Origin: Polytrichum commune
Taxonomy: Eukaryota > Streptophyta > Polytrichopsida > Polytrichales > Polytrichaceae
NCBI GenBank assembly: GCA_950295325.1
Contig: OX485809.1
Coordinates: 26,614,144-26,678,143 of the forward strand
Direction: 5' to 3'
DNA length: 64,000 nucleotides
A model generated the notes under the pieces. That model ran no database searches and was not told where the DNA came from. It saw only the letters and a list, made by a program, of their open reading frames with translations. This document shows, piece by piece, positions 19,011-31,510 of this stretch (position 1 is its first letter; each line of letters opens with the position of its first letter). The translations under genes and the position numbers were made by a program.

Positions 19011-22000
19011 ATGGCGACACAGAGGCTGGTGCTGCAATGCGGCAGCAGCACAGCTGCAGGGCTCACACAAGAGAAGGAGGCACCACGAATTCGTGGCAAC
19101 GGTAGCAAGCATCATCATCAGCATCAACAAGTGAGGGCACCTTTGGGACGATTTGGCTTTGCTGTCCACGAGGGGCTTAGAATGTCATCTGCACCATCTT
19201 CGAAAAGTAGGCGGGCTATGGCTGCTCGTGGCACAGGATCTGGGCAAAAAGGTGCGAGCTTGGGCATCCGGTGCGAGAAGACGGTGAAGTTGAGGCTGAG
19301 GTTGGATCACCAAGTGAATTTTGGGGAAACGCATGCGCTCTTGGGCTCCGCAGAGTGCACCGGAGCATGGCAGGAGAGGGTGCCTATGTCGTGGACGGAG
19401 TCTGGATGGGTTGCGGAGCTTCAGGGGAAGTCTGGGGAGCAGATTGAGTTCAAGCATATGATTATCACTGGAGATGGTAGCTTGGTGTGGGAGAATGGAC
19501 CCAACCGACACATCACTCTTCCTGCTGAGGGTGCTTTTGAGATTGTCACCCATTGGGATAACACCCAGGAGAGTGTGAGCTTCCATGGCGAGCTTGTGCA
19601 CAGTGGATCTCAGGTGGAGGGTGAAGCTTCACCTGCCCAAGAACATCAGAATGGAGGTGCTGTGAAGGCAGTTGAGGAGCGTGAGGAGGGGTCTGCGTTC
19701 TCTCAGGGTTGGCAAGGGCGAGAAATCTCGTTCATGCAGTCGAATAACCATGCGAGGGAGAGGAGTGAGCGGTGGGATACCACTGGGCTCCAAGGACCTG
19801 CACTCAAAATTGTTGAAGGTATTACTTTCCCTTTCGTTCTCTTTACAAGAAGTGCATGAGCTTGCCTTGCAGAGCTTTGAAGGCTATGTCCGATTTGTAT
19901 CTTCTCATCAATTGGGTCTGATTGTCTAATTGGGGGAGAGCATTAACTTTTTGAGGGCGTTGAGGAGAATTATAGGAATGGAAGGGTTTTGTCATTGGTG
20001 GAGATGATACGGTTCTTTTGTTATGAAATCAATGTTGTACACCAGCTAATGTCCAGTGGTGGATTGTATTAGGTTCTTGAGCTGTGTGTATGGTTCATCC
20101 TAGACTTACAAGACAACCCTTTTTATAAGGATAGAGGTTGAAAGAATTGAGATCCTCCCTTCAATTGGCGAAGGAATTTGGAGTTTGGAATTTCCCTTCC
20201 ACTGTACGTGAGGCCAAATAAATCTTGAATGGTCAATCAGCTTCCCGTGGAAATTAGAAAAACTTGCAAAGAATTCCAGATCCTAGGTCTCTCCCTTGGC
20301 ATTTAAACAAGCTGCATTCGAGCAATTCAACATCCCCAAACGTTTTTGTAAGGAAATGCCTGCTCTTTATGGTCTGGTCATATGTTGTATTCGTGACGGT
20401 GTATAGCAACAAGTGATTACTTCCAGTTCTCTATCGTTGCATCCTTCAAGGCTCGAATTTCTGAAACTGAAGACTGTGTGTTTATTAGGTGATAAGAGAG
20501 CAAGTAACTGGTGGCGAAAGCTTGAAGTAGTGCGAGAGCTGATCTGCAGCGACCTGAGCAAGACCGAGAGGCTCGAAGTTCTTATCAATGCTGGTGTGTA
20601 CCTCAAGTGGATCAACACTGGTGCAATTGCCTGTTACGAGGATGGCCAGCACTACCGACCGAACAAGCACGCAGAAATTTCGAGGCTAATTTTCCGTGAG
20701 CTGGAGAAAATCAATGCCGATACCTCAACTAGTTACAAGGAGAAGTTGGTGATCAGGAAGATTCATCCGTGCTTGCCAGCTTTCAAGGCAGAGTTCACAG
20801 CCTCAGTACCTCTTACCCGAATTCGTGACATCGCTCACCGCAATGATATTCCTCATGACGTGAAGCAGGAGATCAAGCACACAATTCAGAACAAGCTGCA
20901 CAGGAATGCTGGACCGGAAGATTTGATAGCCACAGAGGCTATGCTGAAGCGCATCACCAAGACCCCAGGCCAGTTCAGCGATGCATTTGTGGAGCAGTTC
21001 AAGATATTTTTCAAGGAGTTGAAGGATTTCTTCAACGCAGGCAGTTTGACAGAGCAATTGGAAGGGTTGCGGTCATCTCTCGATGGGCAGCAGATCTCAG
21101 TCCTAGACAACTTTCTTTCAAGCAAGCAGAGTTTGGACAGTTTGGGCTCTTCAAACGGGAATGCTGCGAAGGGCACTGACTCTCTTATCGGCACAATGCA
21201 TGCTTTGACGAGTCTTCGAGCTGTGCTTCTGCAGGTAACTTTTTCCCCGCATTGCCGAACCTCCGTGCACATTTCAAAGTATTTTGCTTATCATGACCTA
21301 ATAGTTGTTTAAGATGTTTCTGAGGGAGTGTCTTTTTATCTAACCCGGTTTTTGTACAACAATTCTGGCCTTTTACAAAAATGATTATGTGATCTATTAA
21401 ACATCTACCAATAGCGAGGAGTTTCAAGTGGTAGAGTTCATACCTTGTCTCCCTTGGAGTCGATGGACCCTGCAAAACATATGTTAGTTTGATTGTGGTA
21501 CAAGCTGGATTGAGCAGATGAGCTGGTTGGTGACCCGGTGGGAATTGACTTTAATCATGCGGTCCTCAACCTTTTTTTTTGTCGAGTTACTGTTTTTGCC
21601 TTCTTGGAATCAAAATCCTTATCTTTCAAAACATCTGCTCAAAGGAATCTAATTTGTTGTTCTGAACGGTGATAGAAAGAAATTAAGGTTGATTGTCACT
21701 ACATGGCCAACAGATTTTTTTGAAGCTCACTCTTTATCTGATTAGAAGGTTATTGGCACATATGTTTGCTCACTCATTTTCGTTCCAAACCACATGTCTC
21801 ACATACGTCTACATCAAAATGGTTTGGAACCTTTTTGAGGGACTGTGCACTGAACATTGCAAAATGTAACGGTGGTCCAGGGCCTCGACGGCGGACTAGG
21901 GAATGAGACCTCTGACGAAGCCATAGCTAATCGACAAAAGTGGAGGCTATCTGAGTTGGGACTGGAAGACTATTCCTTTGTGTTGCTGAGCAGACTCATC

Positions 22001-23986
22001 AATGCGTTTGAAAGCTCAGGTGGCGCATCCTGGCTGACCCAAGAAGCACAGAGTGGAAATGTTGCAAGATGGAACCATGCACTTGGCGCCATTGTTCTTG
22101 GTGTCCGACAATTAGGCCTCTCTGGGTGGCAGCAGGGGGAGTGCCATGCAATTGAAAGCGAGCTACAGGCATGGCAGGCTTCAGGAATCCTTGAGGCAGA
22201 AGGTGTCGAAGAGGATAAGAAAATGTGGGCACTTAGATTAAAAGCAACTCTGGACCGGGCCCGCAGGATGGCAGAAACCTATTCAGACACACTTCTCCAG
22301 CTCTTCCCTGCAAGAGTGGAGAAGCTGGGCAATGCCTTTGGCATCCCTGAGAACACTGTCCGGACCTACACAGAAGCTGAGATTCGCGCCAGTGTTGTTT
22401 TCCAGTTAGCAAAGCTGTGTTCGTTGCTACTGAAGGCAGTTCGGGCTACTGCTGGTGGGGAGGGTTATGACACGCTCATGCCTGGAAAAGCTGTAGGCAC
22501 ACTTGTTGAGGTTGATCGGATCATACCAGGAGCATTGCCACCTTCGGCCAATGGCCCAGTCATTCTTCTTGTGAAAACAGCGGATGGTGATGAAGAAGTG
22601 AAAGCTGCAGGAGGTAATGTTGCTGGTGTGATTCTTCAACATGAGCTTCCTCATCTTTCTCATTTGGGTGTTCGAGCTCGGCAGGAGGGAGTAGTTTTCG
22701 TCACATGTGATGATGAGGACAAAGTGTCAGAGATCAAAAGCTTGATTGGAAAGACCATTGCCTTGGAAGCCTCCTCTGAATCTGTCCGCATTGCAGCCCA
22801 CGATGGAAAGATTGAGGAGAAGATTGGTAAGGAACTTGTTGCAGCTGGTGCTGCTGTTGCTCAATCCGTAGAGAAGGCCATAGGAGCCGAGTCTACCTCA
22901 GGAAAGAAATCTTCAACTACAGCCACACTCACCAAACCTCCCCCTGCAAAACAAAGCACCGTTGCAAAGAGTGCCCCAGGAGAAGTTATTGAACTTGCAA
23001 AAGCCTCCACAGAAACATCTGGCTCCAAGGCAGCTGCCTGTGGTACCCTTGCAGTCTTGAGTGAGAAATCTGCGAAGCAGGCTCTGACTGAAGGTGTTTC
23101 ATCTGCCTTCGAGGTTCCCAAGGGCAAAGTGATTCCTTTTGGATCTATGGAGGATTCCTTGAAGGCCAGTGGCTCCTGGAAGAGCTTCCAGGCTCTCTTG
23201 GAGAAAGTGGAGACTGCCAAGCTTGATGGAGGGGAGTTGGACAAAGTTTGTAACGAACTGAGACAACTGGTTGCGAAACAAAGACCACTACAGTCTGTGA
23301 TCAGCGGTCTTAGCAAAGGAGGATTCCCTGCCAATGCAAGGTTGATTGTGAGGTCCAGTGCAAATGTGGAGGATCTTGCTGGTATGTCAGGAGCTGGGCT
23401 CTATGATTCTATTCCGAATGTGAAACTTTCAGAACCAGAGAATTTTGGCAAGGCAGTGGCGGAAGTTTGGGCTTCACTCTACACAAGGAGAGCAGTGTTG
23501 AGCAGACGAGTTGCCGGGGTGCCCCAAAAGGAAGCTTGCATGTCGATCCTTGTACAGGAGCTTCTGTCTCCTGAACTGAGCTTCATTCTGCACACAATTA
23601 GTCCGATTGACCACGATGACAAGGTTGTGCAAGCAGAGGTAGCTGTTGGGTTGGGCGAAACCTTGGCGTCAGGGACAAGGGGTAGCCCCTGGCGCCTTGC
23701 TGCCAACAAGTTTGATGGAAAGGTGAAGACATTAGCATTTGCAAATTTCAGTGAGAAGCTTGTTGTCAATGACGATGGGAAGGCAGCAGATGGGACTATG
23801 GTGAGACAGGTTGTAGATTATAGCACTCAAAGGCTGTCTACTCATCCGGAATTCCGGAAGCAGGTGGGGCAGCGACTAGCTAGCATCGGTTACTTCTTAG
23901 AGAAAAGCTTTGGTTCGGCCCAGGATGTGGAAGGTTGCATTGTGGGTACAGACATCTACATTGTGCAAACTCGGCCCCAGCCTTGA
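19011..23986 (+). CDS. PWD: Phosphoglucan, water dikinase, chloroplastic (PWD/GWD3)
   Basis: Phosphorylates starch glucan chains already phosphorylated by GWD, using ATP and water, and so promotes starch breakdown in plastids. Exons: 19011-19818, 20489-21234 and 21881-23986. Junctions are GAAG|GTATTA, TTAG|GTGATA, GCAG|GTAACT and CCAG|GGCCTC; the frame is kept and gives 1,219 aa, close to other plant PWDs. Residues ~1-85 are Ser/Arg/His-rich, as expected of a transit peptide. A CBM20 starch-binding domain spans ~88-185 (ECTGAWQ, SLVWENGPNR). The phosphohistidine motif is LPHLSHLGVRARQE; by analogy with GWD the catalytic His is the one in LSH (~779). A PPDK-type ATP-binding domain ends the protein (ARLIVRSSANVEDLAGMSG, VWASLYTRRAVLSRR, ending VQTRPQP). 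No broken codons. Two coding introns is few for this family. Upstream G-box motifs suggest regulated expression. Confidence 0.96.
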
Positions 23987-25106
23987 GACCGACTCCAACA
24001 CTGAAAACTAGTGAGAAATTTCGAGTGGCCAAACTTAGTAGACCACGCCACCCTCTGCCTCACCGGAAAATCCCTGCAGTCAGTTTTGGTTGTTCCATGT
24101 ATTAGTGGACAGCTGGTTTGAAGACAAATCAGACTTAGATGATTAGTGATTAGGTTTAATGAGTGAGGAGACAACTTCTGCAATACCTAGCATTGGTAAT
24201 AGAAACAAGAAAGATCAATATCGACATAATGACACTACGAAGGAACTTGATTTTTAGAATGGTCTGGTTGTAGTATGTAGACATGATGCTCCTTGGACAT
24301 CACTGTTAACTATTGGAACTAATGCTGAGTGAAACAACTTGGAGATGGCTACACACCTTGCTATCTTTTTTGTACAATTTGACTCTGTCTTAATGTGATA
24401 ACAACTATTTTGAACTACATTTACATCATGAAGAGAACACTTGTCTGAAATTGACAGTCTGCTACCGTCTTTATACTTTTCACTTGCTTCTTTCTTAGTA
24501 ACGACATTAACAAGAAAAGATGCTCTCATTCTTCTAAATGATAAGAACTTCCCTGCTTGTGCTAGTTGTGGCGTGTGCAGGAGCCTGGATTGCAAGACCA
24601 AAAACTGAAAATCGCACAATAGGCAATAGTAGGGAAGTCGTCATCTCTTTCTCTCTATTTGATAGTGTGAAGGTGGAGGCAGAAGTTGGAATCCCTCGTT
24701 CAGGTGCCATTGCGTTTTATAACGTGCTATCTGCACTGGTTGCTCTCATATTTGGTCTCTAATTACTACATTCCACATTTAGCGATGTGACCAATTTTCG
24801 GAGTATAGTAATTAGATTGCATCCAGTGTCATGAGTCGTGCGAGTTTCATGAATCAAGCTGGTGATCCATGCCCAAACTTGCCTACCCCTAGTATGTTTC
24901 TTGTGAAGAAAATTGACCAATTTGGAGCAAGATGGTGATAAATTGGATGTTTGCAATGGGTTTTCTTGAAATTTGAAACCTATATATCCTAAACCCCATT
25001 CCTTATGAATAGCACAATAAGCAGCAATGAAGAAAACCAACAATTACTACCGATTCAAACATAGCAGATGGACTCCAAAATTTTAGAGCTTGTGCTAGAG
25101 GCTAAA
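23987..25106. other. PWD 3' flank, no supported gene
   Basis: Contains the probable 3' UTR. A 74-codon ORF at 24538-24762 has a hydrophobic start but no other support. Confidence 0.4.
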
Positions 25107-25283
25107 TATGCATCTACCGCTTCCATGAATTATGCATCTACCGCTTCCATGAATTATGCATCTACCGCTTCCATGAATTATGCATCTACCGCTTCCATGA
25201 ATTATGCATCTACCGCTTCCATGAATTATGCATCTACCGCTTCCACATGAATTATGCATCTACCGCTTCCATGAATTATGCAT
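25107..25283. repeat. 24-bp minisatellite, seven copies
   Basis: The unit is ATGCATCTACCGCTTCCATG plus AATT. Copies are almost identical, except for a 2-bp insertion near 25,243. The unit is a multiple of three, so it yields a repeating octapeptide ORF that is probably not real. Confidence 0.95.
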
Positions 25284-26198
25284 ATCAACGCTAAAACATA
25301 TGTCACAATACATGTGAAGAAGTGATGCACAATTTATGGAAGAAGCTGCCTTCTTATTATCACCCTGGAAAATATACCAGGTAAATACTCAAAACACAAA
25401 AAAATTGTACATCCTCACTGTTAACAAAATATATACAGCTATGGCAATAACATGTAGCACTTGCTCGAATTGTAAGGTGTGGAAGTGGGATGAATTTGTT
25501 GTTTGTAAGGTGTAATAACGGTTAGTAGTCTATGGCCACAGATTTGCTATGGCTTGACTTAACCTATTAGAACAAAGACCTGTGCATACCTGGAATTCCA
25601 GTAAGTTAGAGATAGTGAAACACCCTTTACAATTCATCATCCGCAACAATCAATAAGTTGGCACTGCAGTGGTTGCTGGATGGATACGTTACATTAAACT
25701 CCTCTCAACCCTCGGTTGGTTATTGTAAGGACTTGGAAGACGGGAGCCTGATTTCTCCAAGATCTACAGATTCTTACAAACTCTACCTTACTATCTTTGT
25801 TCCATCTTGAAATTTAGTGAGATATACATCCTAACATGAAAACAACCCAAAGCCATGGCACAAGAGAAGAAAAACCCATAAAATTGTATTTCTCTTAATT
25901 GATTTTCGTTATAGATTTACAATTTCCCTACAAAAAGAAGCTTTCGTATCCGAAAGCATGTATATAGAAAGTCACTGCATACCGACCCAAAAATGTAGTG
26001 AGAGCACCCTCAAACTACCTTTCAAAACGCATGCTGCTCACCTAACTAGCAAACTGTACAAAGTTACAACTTGTTTCACCCATGATCGCCTCCATTTGGA
26101 GGCTAGGGATACACACTCTGCGAGCCGAGGGTAAGGTCTCGGTTGAGGGGAAAAAATAAGTCACTCTCGCCAGTAGTGTCGAAGAATCTTGTGATGAA
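25284..26198. other. Intergenic / 3' flank of HPP-like gene 1
   Basis: No coding sequence seen. The right end is probably the 3' UTR of the minus-strand HPP-like gene. Confidence 0.4.
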
Positions 26199-27500
26199 TC
26201 AATAGCCATATCTGTAAGGTCGAACGTAGTCCTCGTAGTCTTCATAGTAAGGTCGCTCGTATACAGGAGCCACGTATGAGGAGGAGTATTCACGAGGCGG
26301 GCTGAATGAAGCCCTCATCGGGACGCGGCCATAGGTGCTGGCGCCATATGAAGTGCCGTAAGGATAATTTTCATAAAGTTCGTGGCCGTAGGCAGGGAGA
26401 AAATTGCCCTCTGGAGAGGCAAAGCTGAGGAGCTTCGCCCGCCTTTTGACATGCTTGAGCTTTTTCAACAGGCGATGGTAGGGAACGTTGCCTGAAACGG
26501 TGACTGTCTGCTTGCCTAAATCACAGCGAACCTCATGGATACCTACAAGCACACACTTCGTCACGACCGAATATTCTCTTCTCAACTGTGAAAATCGCTA
26601 TGGTATGTTGAGATGTTCTCATAACGAGAAAGCTTGAGTACTGCTGCTCCTAACCTACAATTTTGAACCTTAAGGTAATTACACCTGGACGAATTACAAA
26701 ACATGAAAACAAGAGCTTAATTATGTGAGGTTGTACCTTCTAAGTCCAATGCGTCTTTCACTTTCTCGACGTCTCGCATACTCTCCATGGGCACTTGGAA
26801 TTGTACATCCTGCACAAATTTCATGCACAACCATCAGCAATAACGCTTTGGAAAGAGTCTATTCCTCCTCGACACACTGCACAATCTTCCGGCAAGAGTA
26901 CGCCTCTTCACCACTTTCCAATCATACATCCTCTTTGTTCTGATGTCACGCCATGCTTCACTGACAATTGCACTTTAAACTTTTTAGAGCCAGGGTCACT
27001 GAGCGACTTGGCCTAGGATGGTGGCAACATCTAAAATGTATGGCAAGTACGCAAAATGACACCAATTTCGCTTGGAAAGCGAGGCTGAAGCGTGATTAAA
27101 ACATTTACTAAACAGCGAAGCAAGGTAAGATTCAGAATCGCAAACTGCATCTGACACCTTTCGCCAAATGTTCACGTCCCAGGAACTTTAAGTTCTCGAT
27201 TCCGCAGGTCTGCAGCGCAGATCTGGAGAAATGGAGTAACTGTATGCCATTCGAGGGGTACGACACGACATACCGGCAATATGGGTCGCACTGCGCCATG
27301 ATCGTAGAAGGGATGGACTCGTCTAGGCGCGTAGTATAACTGCAGCAACAGAAAATCCCGACACATTAAGGTTAGCCATAGCTGCACACGAAATTCAACT
27401 CCCACCTCGATTTCCGGGGCCAAAGTTGCATACCTATTCCACTTCACACAACAGAAAATCTATCAAAGTGTAGTGTTGAAGAGCACCATACCTCAGACAT
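26199..27500 (-). CDS. HPP-like protein 1 (HMA-fold domain without metal-binding Cys)
   Basis: Four exons assembled on the minus strand: 27492-27500 (MSE), 27274-27339 (22 aa, LYYAPRRVHPFYDH...), 26737-26809 (DVQFQVPMESMRDVEKVKDA...) and 26199-26542. Donors are GAG|GTATGG, CCG|GTATGT and GAAG|GTACAA; acceptors are CTGCAG, GTGCAG and TTGTAG. The frame is kept and gives 163 aa. Exons 3-4 form a beta-alpha-beta-beta-alpha-beta HMA-like fold (VQFQV, VEKVKDAL, GIHEVRCD, QTVTVSG, RLLKKLKHVKRRAKLL). The canonical M-x-C-x2-C metal site reads MESMRD, so both Cys are lost. The tail is rich in Tyr, Arg, Pro and Ser and ends YGY, with no CaaX box, so it is an HPP rather than an isoprenylated HIPP. Metal binding through the usual site is not expected; protein interaction is more likely. 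It has a paralogue at 48,844-50,707. Confidence 0.8.
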
Positions 27501-27879
27501 TGTCGCTGCAACTTGAACCTAACCCAGTGTATTGCTGCAACGGTCTCAGCACCCAAAAGCTTAATATTCAGCACCGACAAAGTGTAGCAGCAAAACAACT
27601 GTGCCTTGTAGCTTGAAGGTTATGATGTTGAGAGGCAGCTGAAAGCAATTACCCAGTGTGTACAATTAGAGATCTCTGGGATCCTGAGGTTGCGGTAAGG
27701 ATCTGGAGCAGAAGGATGTTATAAGTATCAGATGAGAACTCAAAAGATCCTGGAGCAGGAGTACCGATCTTCGAGCAAGAGTTTGGGGAACTGGGCAATT
27801 GGGGGAGGCAGATTATAAGTTACATGGGCAATGGTGAAGGAGATGTAACGGCGTTCTTAATAAGACATGGCAGATTAGC

Positions 27880-27929
27880 GCCACGTGGCTGGATCTGGTC
27901 GGTGCGTGGCGGAGAGGCTGCCACGTAGG
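27880..27929 (-). promoter_or_regulatory. G-box pair upstream of HPP-like gene 1
   Basis: A perfect palindromic GCCACGTGGC at 27880-27889 and a second GCCACGTAGG at 27920-27929, about 380-430 bp upstream of the start codon. The core matches that in the PWD promoter. Confidence 0.5.
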
Positions 27930-28261
27930 GACTAGATTGATTGCATCATCTGATTCTTTTGTATTTTCAATTGTCTCTTTGCTTTTCTTGCTTCCCAGGT
28001 TTGTAGGTGTACTCACTCAACCAGGTGTGGCCCAATAAGTTAGTCGGACTCTGGATAATTTGCAATGGAGCCGCCCCTCCTTGGCTGGTGCACACAAAAA
28101 GTATTTCCACTTTTGTGAGCCATGTTTTCCTTGTTTTCCACTACACCGTTTAATGGTATTTAGTGTCACACCGTAATAGTGTCATACCATGCTCACACTA
28201 GGACCGCCGACTCGCCTACACCAGTAGGAGGGTTTCCAACTTGATAGAAGTTCTTGTCTTA

Positions 28262-28910
28262 TAAGGTAGATGAGGCTAGTGTGGACACCTCCAATTTTGT
28301 GGAATCATCTAGTCAATAGATTCAAGCATTAGAAGCTTGATTGGGTTAGCAATTGCGAATCGGGACCAAAGAATTTGAAATTGCTGAAATCAAAATAGAG
28401 GAAGTTGTTGATCTAGGCTCCGGAATCAAAGATTCTCTATTTCCCAATGTGATGTTATAGGTAGGAACTCTTTATCTTCAATGTTGTGTACGTGGACAAC
28501 ATCATTAGCGGATTCTACATGGGTCATTTGCTAATGAAAGCCAAGATTGATGCCAACATTGGTTGAGTCATATCTCTAAAGTGGTCACATGTAAGATAAA
28601 ATGTTGCCGAATTGTTTTTTCATTATATAATACCCACAATACAAGTTGGTCAACACCTCATAGCCATGTCCCACCTCCTAATTTGCATAAAAGTCAAGTG
28701 TGTCATAGCTTAGTGGAAAGCACTCCCCATTATGGAGGATGGTGGTTGTAGTTTGACTTTTGTGAAGGTGACCAACCCAAATATCATCAAGGAAGTGGCT
28801 GAAGCACAATGTATTACTCAACCACCGGATTAAAGTGATTGTACCACCGATTAGGAGCCAAAATAGGTGTCCAATTAAAGAAGCTTACCAATTTAGCCTC
28901 GTCTACGTTA
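28262..28910 (+). mobile_element. Family A TIR element, copy 1 (649 bp)
   Basis: It begins TAAGGTAGATGAGGCTAG and ends with the inverted form (TTAGCCTCGTCTACGTTA). The internal sequence is shared with 36505-37161, 41384-41750 and 46316-46971. A tRNA-like stretch (TAGCTTAGTGGAAAGCACTC) lies near 28,708. It contains no transposase, so it is a non-autonomous element. Confidence 0.8.
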
Positions 28911-30912
28911 TGCACTAGCAAAATTACAATACATTGCATCCAATGAGGTTACCGTGAGTAGGACCAAAACTCCTAACTGGTAGCAATAATTTTTCGAATG
29001 AGATGTACTTTCCATATCAAGAGGGGCTTCTCCTACTGCCCAAGACCAATGACTGGCCCTAGTGTGGGCATGGCATCACTACCCTAATATGAGGCCTCCC
29101 CTAGGTTACACTAATAGTCAACCAAGTTGACCATGAGTGTCATCACATGACACTTGTCATTAGCATGCTCAACGATATCTTCCTCTTTGCCTCGTCGCAT
29201 ATCTCAATGTGATGTGCTAGATGTCATTAATGTCAATAACTTTAACACTTCAAAGGTTAATTATGTTGATGAATAATATCATGTTGACAATTAGTGGGCA
29301 TGACACTTTGAGACCTTCATGCATCAAGTTTAGATACTTCACCAATAGTGTGCGTGACACTAATACCATAAATGGTGTAGTTACCGTAGTGAAGTTAGTC
29401 CAAGCAATGTTAAGTTTTGGCAAAGGGTCTTGACAGGTAGCAAGAAGAAATCATGCATACAAGTGTACCTCTCATTCATCCAACAAAAAGCCATGAAATA
29501 GTATGCAAGCCAGAGGTTATTTCTTTTAGTTGATTTGACACTATAAATGTTGGTATTGCGCACCATTGTGAATACGAGCTTGTTATTCTTTTACTAATCA
29601 TGGTCATTTTGATACCATAATTAATTTTGAAAACCCTAGATTTGTCTAATCTATATCATTTGATGAATCAGCCACAAACTTAGAGGGGGTCAAGATTTTA
29701 TGTTGGATGGATGAGAGGTGCATTCATATGCAGTAATGTCCTCTCACCGTGACGGGCAGGCTTGTGAAGGATGGGTGATCCTTTGATTGCATGTATTTAA
29801 ATCGATGGATTTTACATGTTTTTGCCCCCTTTTTTTGATAAGTTCAACTAGAAACTCAAGGGTTCAATCTTTAAAATGGAAAAAAAATCTTATTTATGTT
29901 GGCATTTAAGAATAAATAGTGGACAAATTTGTACATCCTTGTGCAAAAACGTTTCATGTAAGTATAGGTTGTTAGTTTCCAAATTTTAGTGATTTACGAG
30001 TGTAGTGATTTCTGTATACCAAGTTTGTAAATTATAATAAGTTGTTGAACTACATATGAAATTTGTAACAAGGAACCTTGTAGAGGTGATGCTTTAATTG
30101 CATGGTCTCTTAGCCCTAATTACGGCAATCAATATGATTGAACCAATTTTGGAAGATAAAATGATTTAATGTGAGTGTTACTCAAGCATTTTGCAGGTTC
30201 TTAAAGGGTGATCAACATATCTTTGAAAGGCATGCACATATGTATTTGTATATTCTTGTATGAAAGATAGCACTCACACTCAATTCATATCTTGCTATCA
30301 TTTTGATGTTTAAATCACTAAGTAAAGAATTGAATGGTTTGTTATTAGAGGAACATTTGTGGTTGTCTTGGCATGCAAGTGTAACCCATGGTTCACCATT
30401 TTGACATTTTACTCATTAAGTAGCAATCTATCGTGCTCCAATGATGGTAACAATGCATATGTTGCACTACAATATTCCCTATAGAGTAATTTTAGGTTTA
30501 ATAGGTTCCAAAAAACACACTTTTTTAAAGTTTGAGTACCGGTTTTAAGTGATGAGTAGGAACTCTCTTTAAAGGATTGACTAATTAAGTCCCTATCTCT
30601 TGTGTGGCCCAATTTCATTCTTAAAGAAAGTTTGGTTATCTTGTTGGTATAGTCCATGACATGACAATTGGCCATGAAATTAGGAAGTGTCCAATATGTT
30701 TTTATGACAATGACAAATGACTAGCAAGTCCCTCAAAATGTCATCTTTTGTTAATTATTGTTCAGCTTCAATGTCATAATCAGTATCCTATTAGGTTGGT
30801 CCGTATCTCTACCTTGAAGTGCAAATATTGTGGCTATGGTATGTATAGACACCAATTGGTTTGTGTGGTCTTAATTAATTGATTCCCGACCACTAGATCG
30901 ATTTTTGTTTAT
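28911..30912. other. Repeat-poor intergenic DNA, no gene
   Basis: Only short shadow ORFs. I see no domain-like translation. Confidence 0.4.
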
Positions 30913-31510
30913 GAGGTAGTAGATTCTAAATTCATTTTCTAATTTGTAACCATCTATTAGCCTCAAACTAATGGTAAGACCATGCGAGTCCCCATAGTGA
31001 AAAGATGTGTCACAAGTGCCTTTGTGATGCTCCTCCGAGTCTCAAAACTATTATGAATATGTCTATTGTAAAACTAGTTGTGAGCCATGCTAAATTTGCA
31101 ATCTTGAATGTATTGACATATAGTCAAAGACAGAAGCCAAACATTTGCTGTCAGAATATTGCTTGCCAACAAGACACATCATTGTTTACATGTCATAATG
31201 TTTCATACACATGAAGGTGGTAGATTCTAGATCCATATTCATTGTTGTAACCATCTATTGGCTAGAAACCAGTGGTAAGACCGTGCGGAACCATGTGGTA
31301 AGAAGAGGTGTCATGAGTGCATTTATGATGCTTGTATGTTGAGTCTCCAAAGTATTGCGAGTATATCCATTGTTTAAATTTGTTGTGAGCCACAATAAAT
31401 TGCACCACTGAATTCACTGACACATAGTCAAAGAAATAAGACAAGCATTTAATGTCGGAATATTGCTTGCCAACAAGACACAACACTGTGTACTTGCATT
31501 GTCACAGTGT
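30913..31510. repeat. Tandem duplication, about 300-bp unit, two copies
   Basis: Copies start GGTAGTAGATTCTA (30,913) and GGTGGTAGATTCTA (31,213). They share GTAACCATCTATT, GGTAAGACC, ATATTGCTTGCCAACAAGAC and other blocks in order. They are diverged by many substitutions, so the duplication is old. Confidence 0.75.

Noticed and set aside
21420-21475. tRNA-like stretch in PWD intron 2 (TTTCAAGTGGTAGAGTTCAT)
   Set aside because: Only a D-arm-like segment. No acceptor stem or convincing T-arm, so not called as a tRNA or SINE.
20367-23769. Reverse-strand ORFs inside PWD
   Set aside because: Shadows of the PWD coding exons, whose forward translation matches the family throughout.
24538-24762. 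74-aa ORF with a hydrophobic N-terminus
   Set aside because: Short, no domain, lies in the PWD 3' flank. Length and hydrophobicity are within chance.
25068-25250. ORF with a repeating YASTASMN octapeptide
   Set aside because: Arises from a 24-bp minisatellite. No promoter or homologue is visible.
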